DNA of 64,000 bases from assembly GCA_036785705.1 (NCBI GenBank), contig JAWUZG010000084.1:10367501-10431500 (forward strand). Direction: 5' to 3'. This DNA is from Acanthornis magna. Taxonomy: Eukaryota > Chordata > Aves > Passeriformes > Acanthizidae. Below, piece by piece: positions 26,224 through 36,900 of this stretch (positions are counted from its first letter, which is position 1; every line of letters begins with the position of its first letter). A program made the position numbers and the translations under genes. The notes below the pieces were generated by a model. That model saw only the letters and a list, made by a program, of their open reading frames with translations. It was not told where the DNA came from and did no database searches.

Positions 26224-26680
26224 CACCCTCTGGGTGAAGAAACTTTTTGTAATATCTAACCTAAACCTCCCCTGACACAACTTCACGCCATTTCCTCAGG
26301 TCCTGTCACTGTCACCACAGAGAAGAGATCAGTGTCTGTCCTTCCTCTTCCCCTCATGAAGAAGTTGTAACTGCAATGAGGTCTCCTCAGTTTCCTGCAA
26401 GCTGAACAGACCAAGTGACCTCAGCTGCTCCTCATACAGCTGCCCCTCAGGGCCCTTCACCATCTCCACAGTCCTTCTTCAGATGTTTTCTAATACCTTT
26501 ATATCTTTCTTATATTGCAGCACCCAAAACTCCACACAGGACTTGAGGTGAGGCCGCACCAGAGCAGAGCAGGACAAACACCTCACTTGACCTCACCTCC
26601 CTTGACAGGCTGCTGATGCTTTGCCTAAGGCATCCCAGGACACAGTTGGCCCTCGTGGCTGCCAGGGCAGCTGACTCAAT
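26218..26680 (-). mobile_element. CR1 LINE, remaining part after the LTR
   Basis: The CR1 resumes in register after the LTR and follows the consensus closely: 'acctaaacctcccctgacac', 'accacagagaagagatcagt', 'ccctcatgaagaagttgtaa', 'gaacagaccaagtgacctca', 'aggtgaggccgcaccagagc', then a segment ending 'gctgccagggcagctgactc'. Together with 25797-25949 this is the longest and best-preserved CR1 in the window. It is still 5'-truncated and non-coding. Confidence 0.95.
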
Positions 26681-27834
26681 GCTTTGGAGTGTGCTAGTCT
26701 GTGGGGTTTTAATGCATATTTTCCCTTCAATTGCTATGTGAAAGGTATCCTCCCACTCACCTGCCTTCCCACACAAAGGAAGCTGGCCACTGAGTGAACT
26801 TAAGAGATTGAAGGTGTTACCCACTTCCAAAAAGTAATTTTCAGCTACAGCACTTTAAAGCCTTTTTGAAAGTTGTGTAAAAAGGAAAAAAAGAACAGAA
26901 GATTTTTTTCAATTTTTGTTTGCTGGACCCCACAACAAAAATTTTCTTCTCCCCCTCAGTAAAAATAAAACCATCCCAAACCTGGCCTGACCAGAACTCA
27001 GATTAACTTTGCTCTCATTGTAAGGAGTGACAGGTTTTCTTTGAATATCCTGTCTGTTTTACCCTCCATGTGAAAGATGGCTCTGCTAGCAGCTCAATGC
27101 ACCTTTAATTCCTTGTGATAAAAAATAAAAAGGTACTGTTTAGGAGTTAAAATACTACACAGCAGTCCCCAGCCAGTACCCCCTGCAGCTACAGGCTGTG
27201 GAGAGTTTGTACCAGCAGAAACCAGGTTAGATCCACATCCAACATTTGAAACCTTTCTGCATCACTCATGATGGTAGGGCCATCCCCAAGTGAGGCATTT
27301 AGCCACTTACTGGTTTTTTTAGCAAAGCTGCTGCTGAGGTTAGTGTAGCATTCCTCTTGCAGTGTAAAAGGGACTTGTAGCTCTGCTTGAGAGTTGTTCC
27401 CAAAAGACTCATCTCTGAGTTTGGTGGTACATGGAAGCCTGGAGGTTCCTTTTAAGGTCTGAAGTGGTATAAATAAGAGCCAGAGCAATGTCAACCATAA
27501 AGAGCTCTTTGGGTTCCCTTAGCTCCAGAGCACTGAGCAATGATGGACAGGACACAAGTTCATTTGGAATTCTGTGTGAGTCACAGATGTCCCATAGTGT
27601 CTGAATGTGAGGACTTGCAAGAGTAGGCAAAGCCACAGCACCCGTTGGACCTCAGTCTGAATCACAGCACAGAGCACTTCCTCCTTTGAGAATGACAATA
27701 GTAACATGCACTGTTACCTGTCTTGCTGAGGCTGTAAACCACATGCTAATAAACTTGTTTCTTATATATGCTACATGCTTATGCTTTGCACTGTTTTGGG
27801 TGTAAACAGTAGCCAAGGAATGTGCTACTTGCCC
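26681..27834. other. Intergenic DNA, no gene recognised
   Basis: Minus-strand frames of 75-101 codons (27189-27494 and 27409-27636) overlap in different frames. Neither has a recognised domain, although the first begins with a hydrophobic stretch. No transposon was recognised. Confidence 0.45.
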
Positions 27835-28258
27835 AGTCAGTGATGAATCCATCCAACCCAGTCTCCTGTCTCCAGCAGCGGCTGGAGATTCTGTTCAGGA
27901 ACAGCAAACAAGCCTGACTGCTATCTGAGTACCATTCCCAGCATCCAAGCATTACAGACTCATCTCTGCCTTCTCCCTGTTTATGGACATATTGTCCATG
28001 AATGTGTCTACCCTCCTTTTGGAACTGCTCACACTGTTTGCTTTTAAAACCTGCTGTGACTACATATTCCACAAGCTCATTGCCTGCCATGTAAGAAGGC
28101 ACTTTGTTATAACTGTTAAATTGCATTAAGTGAACAAGTTTTTCATTCATCTTACTTCCAGGGAGCTATCTCCTCTCTTAATTGAAAACTCTCAGCTTTT
28201 TAAGGCTCCCTTGATAAGACAGCTGCACCATCATCCACAGTACTTTACCTGCCCTTCC
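27835..28258 (-). repeat. Ancient CR1/L3-clade LINE fragment
   Basis: The sequence follows the old amniote CR1/L3-type consensus in reverse: 'aacccagtctcctgtctcca' near 27854, 'gtccatgaatgtgtctaccc' near 27993, 'tattccacaagctcattgcc' near 28066, and a decayed 'gaaaactctcagctttttaa' near 28183. Divergence is clearly higher than in the young bird CR1 copies. This is a fossil from before modern bird radiations and does not code. The assignment is from memory of the consensus. Confidence 0.7.
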
Positions 28259-31065
28259 CTCAGTCCATTATGTCCCTCTTGCAATGCTGAGAGCAGTGAC
28301 AAGCCTCAGTCAGGATGTGGGTGCACTTGGGTTTTACACATTGGCAAAAACATGCTCTCTGCATTGTTCTCAGCTCCCTTCCTGATGATGCTCAACAATT
28401 TGATGCTTCTTTTGGCTGACAGTGCACATTGAGCTGATGAACAAAACTGGCAGTAACTAATGAGAATACACTATTGTGATCAAGGCTGGCTGTGGTATGC
28501 AGTTAAAAAAGGCCATACTGATATTTTTCTTTTTTTAAACTGTATTCTATTGGCAATCTCAGTGAAAGACAAATATTACCAGAGAGGGTAACTGTTCCAA
28601 ATTGGACTGCTTTGGGTCACCATATTTTTGCAGTCTTCCCTTTCTGCCCAGAGCATTAGTAGTACTCCTTATGGTGTAAACTAGAGCACCCATAAGTAAT
28701 ATACCTGCAAATTCTTCCTGGATTTGTGTGCAGGGCCCCAACATGACTTTTAAGCTTAGGTCTCTTGTTCAAAAACTTGATCATAAGGATGTGGAATCAC
28801 TTCTTTCTGACACTTCCTTTTGAAGAGGTTTTATGACTCAGATGCACAAATTAACTTCCAGTGAGTTAAAAAGTAGAAGCTTTAGCCCAGAAGCAACACC
28901 TACCCAGTTTCAGAAGCCTGTCACACATACAGCTTTAATAAGAGCCTGTAGAATAAACAAAACTCACCTATAGAAACAATTAGGCAATAGCAGTTGTAAT
29001 TCAGGGAATTTCCAGCAGATTAATACGAAGCTGTGAAGAGCCTGTGGCCTGAAATGCAACCTTGAGCCTCTAATTCCAAGGAAATTGTTTTTGTGATGGT
29101 TATTGCTGCAGAACAATTAGCACCTAGAAGAACTTTTAAAAATTTGTCTTTTAATTTCTTTTTTTCCATTTTCAGCATGTGAAGGCTCCAGTTCTGGCAT
29201 GAATCACAGCTCTTTGAGATCTGTCTCTTCCATGAGGCGTGCACGGGTAGCAGTGAACCAGAGTGTGCTATAAAGAGCAGAAGGAAGGAATCGAAGGAAG
29301 CAATCAGGTACATATGTGATTCTTTCTCCATGGAGCTCTCAAAATCTAATCAGAAAAATTTTTTTGGAACATACCTTCCAGAATTTTAAGCAGTCTGGAG
29401 GAGACAAATATTCCATCAGAATCTGCACATAAAAAAAAGTTTGATTCCTACCAGTTGTTTTATTCTTTTTTCCTCCAATGAACCAAACAGAAATTGCATT
29501 TCTGTTTTATGTTAGAAAATAATTACGCTTTTTAGTGCCTGATGTTTCTTGACACGTCTCTTTTTTTTTTTTTTTTTTTTGGCCCCCTTCAGTATATCTA
29601 TCTGAGTCTATTCAAATGATTACAAATCTTCATAGCTCCTTCGTTCAATTCAGACAGAGTCCCTGATAGTTGGAAGTTGGGTACTTCCAACACCCCAGAA
29701 ATGTCTCTGGAAAGGAGTCAGTCCTTTCCTTGAGGTCTGGTAAGAGTCAGTTAGAGAGATACCCTCAAACAGTAACAAACCCATGCTCTCTATGTGCCAG
29801 TTTAACCCACTGTGCATAAATCCTACTGATGGCCTTAGTTATGGTTGTAATGAAAGATATTCTGTAAGGTAATTTATACTACAATCCTAGAAATGCTCTG
29901 CTTAAATATCTCTACAAGCAAATTTAATGCAGTTCTCTACTATTTTGGATGTTCCAGAAATGAGACTGTGTCAGAACTTCATAGGCCTCCTGGTTCAGGT
30001 ACTTGACATACAAGTAGTCATATGACATACACGCAGCCACAGGTGTTAATGAGAAAGTAATTAATTACAGATTCCATGTAACTTGTGTTCGAAAAGCCCC
30101 ACCAGTTATACCAGATCCAGACAGATGTGGTGAAAGGAGTTCAGCTTCCTGTAATAGTGATGTAGCTGCCCAGGTGCTCTCTGGAGCAAAGAATTAACAT
30201 AGCCTAAGAAATAGAATGCCCCTTGCTTCTAAACTGGGTTCTGTGGCCTCTTAAATGAAGAAGAATGAGTGAATTTAAGAGTCCAAGGATGTCTAGAGTC
30301 TGGAGATGGCAACACCAGCTTGGAGATACTTAAAATTTTAACAGCTCAGAATCCCACTTCTCGCTTTCTCGGTTTATTTTTAATTAATTTATTTTTTAAT
30401 TTAATTTTCTCTTTTGGGGCTGGCTGCCATTACTGCTTACATCAGTGAACAGATTTCCACTGAATTTCAAGGACAACTGGATTAGTTACTAGGTTTTTGT
30501 ACTTGAAATGCATGCAATTAAAAAAAGCCACAGTGTTCCCACCGGGCTGGAGCCAAGGATGACCAAGTGTGCTTGCTCAAGTGCAGCTGTGGCACTTTAG
30601 GTGCAAACCAGACAATGGAACCCAGTCTGGCCAGAAGCTGCAGTCTGGCAACTTGGACCCACTGGGGATCTGCCCAGGCACAGGAAGCAGCTACAGGGAA
30701 TTTATTTTATGAGTCAGAGCTGTAATTTCCAAATGGTAGGGTTTGATCTGCAAAAGTTATGTCAGCACAACAACTTCACAGCAGCCAGTAAGACTTCTAT
30801 CAGGTGTTTGGTTTACCAGGAGGAGTCTTTAGCTGGAAAACAATTCTCAGGTGCTTTACACTGGATGGAAAGTGTAAAAAGTTTTATTAATGCCTTTTGT
30901 ATAGTGTTTATTGACTCATTTCAGTACTCCCTAACATTAAAAAAAAATACTTTCTGAAGTAATTATCTATTTCCTACAAACCTGACTGATATGAAGGGAT
31001 ACTTCTATGCTATCTAATTCCAGCTGTAAGTCTCAGGCTCCCAAACAAGGTATGGATGTGCCCTT
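28259..31065. other. Intergenic DNA with a poly(T) tract
   Basis: A 20-nt poly(T) lies at 29561-29580 with no AATAAA complement beside it, so it does not look like a retrocopy tail. AT-rich tracts lie around 30370-30410. A 118-codon frame at 30601-30957 is unrecognised. Confidence 0.5.
29561..29580. repeat. Poly(T) tract, 20 nt
   Basis: An uninterrupted T20 preceded by 'cacgtctc' and followed by 'ggcccccttc'. It is the longest mononucleotide run in the window and likely polymorphic in length. Confidence 0.95.
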
Positions 31066-31500
31066 ATAGAATGATAGAATAGTTTGGGTTCAAAGGGACC
31101 TTTAAAGGTGATCTAGTCCAACTCCCCTGTGATAAGCAGGACCATCTCCAACTCCATCAGGTTGTTCAGAGCCCTGCCTGACACGCCCTTTAACATCTCC
31201 AGGCATGGTTCATCTATAGTTGCTGTGGGCAAGCTGTTCCAGTGATTCACCACCATCATTGTTAAACTTTTCTTATTTATATGTCGTCTGAACTGACCGT
31301 CTTTTAGTTTAGAACAATTCCCTCTAGTCCTGCCACAACGGGCCATGTTAAAAAGGCTGTCCCCATATTTCCCACAAGCTCCCTTTAAGGACTGAGAGGC
31401 TATAACGCGGTCTCCCTGGAGCCTTCTCTTTTCCAGGCAGAACAACCCCAATGTCCTTATTCTTGTGAGTTTTCCCATGAACTCCTGTGGAAATAGTTGC
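31066..31500 (-). mobile_element. CR1 LINE, 5'-truncated copy near the promoter
   Basis: Two terminal repeat units in reverse (atagaatg, atagaat at 31066-31080) begin the element. They are followed by 'tagtttgggttcaaagggac', 'gtgatctagtccaactcccc', 'ttgttcagagccctgcctga', 'aacaattccctctagtcctg' and 'cttctcttttccaggcagaa'. The match fades near 31500, about 280 bp before the CpG island. Frames inside it, such as a 148-codon minus-strand frame at 31113-31559, are CR1 non-coding sequence and not genes. Confidence 0.95.
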
Positions 31501-31705
31501 TTCCGTAATGCTATGCATATGTTTTGAGGGCTCAGAAAAGATAGGGAAATTACAAACATGTGAGCTCAAAAGTTCTGAGAAAATGACTGCCAGTGTTTCC
31601 GTAATTAAAGATATGCTCTGTAAACTGTCCCTGTCTTCCCCTTTCCCTTATGCAAGATGAATGAAATGGGAAACACTTCACTGAGCCTGGGCAGTAAGTT
31701 AAGGT

Positions 31706-31740
31706 TATAAAAGTGATTGAGTTTGATGATGTCACGTCCC
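31706..31740 (+). promoter_or_regulatory. TATA-like and E-box/CRE-like motifs upstream of the CpG island
   Basis: TATAAAAG at 31706-31713 and GTCACGTC at 31731-31738 lie in the AT-rich shoulder just before the CpG island. The second resembles USF/ATF-type sites. No start site can be assigned, and they may be unused. Confidence 0.2.
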
Positions 31741-32406
31741 TTTTGATGACATGGAAAAAACATGTCCAAACGCGTGCCTGGAGCGGGACGCGAGTTTTCT
31801 GGGGGACTGTTTGGGGATGAAGAATGGTGCAACAAGCCGAGCCCCTCACTATGGCAAACCCGCGATGCCCTCGGCGGAGCTCGGGCGCCCCTTACCCCTC
31901 CCGGGCCCGCGGCGCAGCGCTCACCTCCGGGGCCGGGTTAACCTCGTCTTACCCCTGACCCTTCCGAGGATCGCCCGCCCCCGAGCACCGTGCCAGGGCC
32001 GGCCGGGCGGCGGGGCGCGCCCCGCGGCGCCGCTCCCTCCGCGGGTGCGCACGGACACCGGGAAACTTTTGGAGGGAGCTACTTCCTCGCCCGGCCCGGC
32101 CCGGCGGGGGGAAATGTCAGATGCCGGCAGGGAGAGAGGGAGGGAGGAAGGCGTGGAAGCGGCAGCCGCAGCCCCTCCGCCCGCTGCCAGACGGCCATTT
32201 AAGCCGCGGGCGAGGGGCCGGCGGGAGGAGGTGAGGAGCGGCGGCGCAGGGAGGTGACCGGCCCGGCTCTGCGGCAGCCGCTGCCCGGCTCGCCCCCTCA
32301 CTCCGCCCCGCGCAGGGCTTCCCCCGCTGCTCCATCCCCCCGCCTCTCCTTAGGGCGGGGCGCGGGGGAGGGCCGGCACGCCGGGCGGTGGGGGCTCAAC
32401 CCGGCC

Positions 32407-32436
32407 ATGTCTTCGGCGGAGGCGGCGTCGGGCTGA
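32407..32436 (+). CDS. Upstream ORF, 9 codons, in the 5' leader
   Basis: An ATG with G at -3 opens a nine-codon frame (MSSAEAASG) that ends at TGA, 37 nt before the main start codon. If transcription begins upstream of 32400 it would be read first, with reinitiation or leaky scanning needed for the main frame. No ribosome data are available, and its use depends on where the transcript starts. Confidence 0.35.
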   Translation: MSSAEAASG

Positions 32437-32473
32437 GCGGCCGTGCGCGCAGCGGGGAGCGCTCTCCGCCACC

Positions 32474-32542
32474 ATGAGGCGGCTGCCGCTGCCCCTGCCC
32501 TGCCTCCTGCTGCTGCTGCCGCCGCTGCTGCTGCCGGCCGAG
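32474..32542 (+). CDS. First coding exon of a secreted or membrane protein (signal peptide)
   Basis: The start codon has an optimal context (gccaccATGa). The 23 codons give a classical signal peptide: basic Met-Arg-Arg, then a leucine/proline-rich hydrophobic core with one cysteine at residue 10, ending Leu-Pro-Ala-Glu. Cleavage after Ala22 is plausible. The exon ends GAG|GTGAGA, a consensus donor, in phase 0. An exon coding for little more than the signal peptide, followed by a long first intron, is common in cell-surface receptors, adhesion molecules and extracellular proteins. Signal peptides evolve too fast to name the gene, and no second exon is supported in the window, so the product is unknown. 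The (CTG)4-(CCG)2-(CTG)3 run inside it may vary in length. An alternative without splicing would add only GC-biased sequence to a stop near 32816. Confidence 0.8.
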
Positions 32543-33930
32543 GTGAGACCGAGCTGCGGGAGGCGGGGGGCTGCCGCACCTGCCCCCGCCGCGGCTGCCC
32601 CGGCTCGGCGCCCGCGGCTCGGCGGGGAGCCGGCGGCCGGCGGGGCAGGTGTCGGCCGAGCTCGGGCTTTGTCCCGCAGCGGCTCCGCCGGTGCCGCCCG
32701 CGGAGGGGAGGGCAGGGGAGGCTGGGGGGCCGCGGCGTGGCCCGGCGGGGGCGGTGCTCACCTGGGGCGGCATCCCCGCGGCCTCCCTGTGTCCCCCGCC
32801 TGCCCTCCGGTGGTCTGAGCCTGCCCGGCCTCCCCGGGGGCTGTGCTGCGGTTGGACCCTGTGCTGCAGCCGCGTGGCTCCTTTCGGGACATGAGGCGGC
32901 CCCGGTTGTTTACCTGGCTAAAAGCTGCCCTGGGTGCAACAGGGAGGGCTCCCGTCTCCCCAGAGTTGTAGCTTGCCCTCCTCTTGTCGCTGCTGGTTAA
33001 TTAGTAATAGGTTATTTGCGCACTGCCCGTGCCGGTGGTGCACATCACTCACTGGATTACAGCCTTCGGGATCGGCGTGGAGTTTCCACGGGAAAATCCT
33101 GCCGTGGTGCGGAGCGAGCAGCCCTGCCGGTGCAGGGCAGCAGATCAGCGGGAGGCCTTGGCCAGCACGCTTGGCTTTGAGGCCCCGCTCTGTTCCCACA
33201 TGTATTGCAGGATGTTCTTCCAGGAACACCTTTCAGTGATGTAAATCAGAATCGCTTGCCGGGTGACCCACTCAGCATGCTGGCACAGGCTCTCTCACCT
33301 TTGCTTCCCTCAGCTGATGGTGTTCTCAGTGTTCCCGTTGGAGTGCTTCATGACTGCTGTGAACTCTAATGTTTTGGGGCTTGCTGAACTTTTACTTCCA
33401 GATGTACCCGATTGCCCTCTCTGCCTCAGTGCTTTCTGCTACAGAAGTGTGAATGTGTGTTGATAGGGACCAAGGTGCTCAGTAATCTGTGGTGACAGAT
33501 CTGCCTGAGAGCTGCAGAGCAGAGCTGTAGCACTGCTTTACATTTTTGTCTACTTTTTCCTTACCTTATGTTGGCACCAGCTTGCGATTGCAGCCAATGA
33601 GTGTTGTAAACCTTTGCTTCCTCCTCTTACGTTTGTTTCAGTTTGGGGTACATGACACTGTTTTGTCATTCGATCTCTGTTGTTGTACCAAGCCGAGGTT
33701 TAAAAATCTCTTCTTAGTAAGAGCTAAAACTGAATTGGGTATTGAAGTATACCAGCATTTTGGAAGAACTCAGAGGAGGCCTGGATTGTCCTTGGGTACA
33801 GCCTTGCAGGATCTGCCTGCCATGAGCTCTGTTGCTTGTAGTTTTTCTTCTCAGGCTGGGTATGAAATCTTGCGACTTAGTGATCTCTAATGTTCTCTAA
33901 GTCAGTCTCTTAATTGGTGTCTAATATGAT

Positions 33931-33947
33931 TAATAATAATAATAATA
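33931..33947. repeat. (TAA)n microsatellite
   Basis: Nearly six perfect TAA units followed by an A-run. It is probably polymorphic. Confidence 0.9.
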
Positions 33948-36900
33948 AAAAAGGACCCTCTCTTCAATTACATGTTTATGCATTCATCATCTTGGGACCC
34001 TGCAGACTCTCAAGAAGGTCTTGTCATCCCCTGATGTTATCAGAGCTCCCATCAACATGCTACAGGACACAGGTCAGATCTGCAGATTTTGGTGTGGCTC
34101 GTAATTATAGGTGGGAGCTCTGCAGCTCATGGTGTCGCTATTGAAAATTTAGAAGACGACATTCTCAATCGTGACTTAATTGCATCTGTGAATGTGAAGG
34201 CTGAAGCAAGGAAGTCTCAGTTCACCAGGTTTCTTAACCAGTGATGATCAGCACCTGGTGGAGTTCTGAATATTAGGAGCACGTGTTTGAACTGCAGAGT
34301 GGTGGGGAGAAAGGTCCTTTGGGTTTTTTTCCTTAGAGGAATAGGATGTAAACCAGGTGCTTACTGATGGTGTGATTTTGCAAATCATCCACTCATTTGA
34401 AATGACTACACTTCACCGTGGCAACTTATGGCAGGTAGGGTGGGATAACTCATATTTGAAAAAGTCATTGTGTTTCTATAGCCCATAAGCAATAAGGATG
34501 CAGAATAAAGCCTTGCTTGGAGGCAATCCTTTAAGCACAATAGTCTTGTTGCCCATTCCAATGCTGTTCACGTGGTCTTGTCTTCTAAAAATGAGGATGT
34601 TCTCTAATACGGCACAGTTTTGCTCTTTGTGTTGGGTTCTTTGCATGGGCTTGGGCAGGTGTTAGAGTAGGCCGGTGTCATTTGAGGTGTGGCATGTGCT
34701 CAGGTACAGGGACACAGCCTGGTACTGTCTGGGGGGTATTTAGCTGGTACAGGAAGGTGACAGCAGCTGGCAGGACTGTCAGGTGTGTGGCGTGAGCTGG
34801 GCTTCCTGTGTAGCCAGTAAGAACTATTGCGCCTTGTCTCCAGTGTCCCAGACACTCCCTGAGTAGAAAGGCAGCGAGTGGGGTGGAAGTGGCTCTTGGC
34901 TGGGTCTGGCCTTTGTGTTGCCTTTCAGAGGACTGTGGGGTTGGAGAGAGGGAACAGCACTCCTTACACTGACACCGTTGTCAGCCCAAACATATGCCGG
35001 GACTGGGAAGCAGCCGGAGCTGTGGAAAGGCTGTGTCATGGCAGCTCCTCAGTGGTGTGATGGGCACATGATCTTTCTGGGGTGTCTTTACTCAAGGAGA
35101 AGTATCTTGCTCATTTTTGATGAATTGCAGCGTAGTGGGCAAAGTTGGAGTTCTTAAAAAACAAACCTTGCTTTCTTTGAGAGTGATCATATTCGTGATA
35201 TGACAAATAACGTCTGCTACTAAAAGAGCAACAGATAGTGTTTGTGTGCTTGTTTTGGTGCTTAGAATTACAAATGCTTTTTATGTGAACCTAATAGCTT
35301 TTTCTTACAGCTTATTCCATGCACAGAACTACTGATACTGTGTGAGTAGATTGTATAGGATTATGACTTAATTACTGGTCTGAATTTCCAACTGAGGAGT
35401 TTAAATGAAAAGCCATCTTATCTCAAATGTGGGCTTGCCATGTGTGTATGTTGCATGTGAGATAATTTCTGCTGTGTATTGGTCATTATTAATCATCTTT
35501 GTTGAGTCTTCTCCTATGCAGTACACTAAATTTAAATTTTAGTTAGTGAAATTATTCTGGGTAATCTTCAGCACATGCAAGCAAAAGCTAATAGTAATTT
35601 CCATTTAACTTTGACAGGTCTGCATAGAGCTTATTTAGAGGTTTTCAAAAGAATAAAGCTTGAGAAATGTGAGGCTCCTTTGCTGCTTCTGTATGTGCAC
35701 TTCTGGGGTAACCAGAATGGTAATGATCACTATTAAAAACACAGATACGATCATTGCTGATCTGGAGACCTGAGCAGGCCTGAACTTAGGCAGCATAGAC
35801 AGAAGGGGAAGCTGTAGCTGTGAACAGTTTGCTTGTGTCAGAGGAGCTTAGAAATAAATTTTTCTTCTGCCAGGCCAGGTTATTTTTATGCGATGACTGA
35901 AATGCAAGGGCTTTCGTTTTTGTTTAAAGCTGCAACACAGGTTAATTTCCTGAGCTTCTTTATATTCCTTATAAAGCCCCACAACACAAGCACCTTCTGC
36001 AGTGCTCAATAGAGGCTTTGTTTGCAGCATGGCATGGATGTGCCTAGCGCTTCCTCAGAGGCATAGGCTGGCTGCACATTGCAGCACACTCACATGGTTT
36101 CCAATACTTTGAGTCTCCAGCCAGCAACACACAACAAAATATCTTCTTCTGCATATTTGAGATCAGAATTCAGGCCCACAGTGGAAATGTTGTCTGTGCA
36201 AACAGCCATGCTATTATTAGTACTTCCTCAATTATGTGAGCTACATGCAAGTCTTTGTTGAGATTTTTCATGGCATGTAATTTTTTTTGGTTGGAGTTTC
36301 TAAATATGAGTGAAATTGCTGCTGTTTTAAAGTCTTTGGTTGTTCATTGTGTAGGGCATAATCTATATAATTCTAATTTATGTATTTCCTTCTTTCTGCT
36401 AGAATCCAGTGTATCATAGAGGGAGCATTTTGACAGTGTTAGAGAGTGGTTGGGGACTTGGATGTTTCTACGTGCAAAGCCTGTCTAGTTGCCTGCTTGA
36501 AGACTCTCACAATGAGCAAAGTTGAGAGACACTACTAAACCAGTCAGTGGTGACACATCTGGTTGTTAGCCTGATGCTTTTAGTTTGACTCCAAAATTTG
36601 AATGTAAATAGTACCTTGAACATCATGAAAGGTTGCTGGAAGTGTAGGAGGAGCTAGTTGAATTCTCTCTAGCAGTGAGGACCTACTGGTATGTAGGAAT
36701 GGGAGAGTGAAAGAACTTTTCCTTAAATGGAGCTATCAGTAGGAAATTAATTTTCAGCAGGAGATGACTGTGCAGGGGAGGACTTTAATTGGGAGGGGGG
36801 AAGAAAATGAAGTGTAGGTGAACATGTGCTAATATGAAGTGTTAGAAAGCAAGGAGTGTGGGGGAAAGAGTGATCAGGCATATGCAGGAAGAGGAGAATA

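Larger units (their letters stand above)
31780..32830 (+). promoter_or_regulatory. CpG-island promoter and 5' UTR
   Basis: CpG density and GC content rise sharply from about 31775 and fall after about 32830. It is the only such block in the window. Candidate sites include an NRF1-like TGCGCACG near 32046, GC boxes at 32303-32310 (CCGCCCCG) and 32353-32361 (GGGCGGGGC), and GCCATTTAAG at 32194-32203, which could serve as a weak TATA or YY1-type element. The coding start at 32474 lies in the second half, as expected for a CpG-island promoter with dispersed starts at about 32.2-32.4 kb. Long frames on both strands here are products of the GC bias. A divergent antisense transcript is possible but unsupported. 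Confidence 0.9.

Noticed and set aside
31113..31559. 148-codon minus-strand frame
   Set aside because: It lies within the CR1 copy and is a chance frame in its non-coding 3' part.
31751..32773. Several long frames on both strands (126-185 codons) in the CpG island
   Set aside because: GC-rich DNA has few stop codons. The frames overlap each other and are made of Arg, Pro, Ala and Gly runs.
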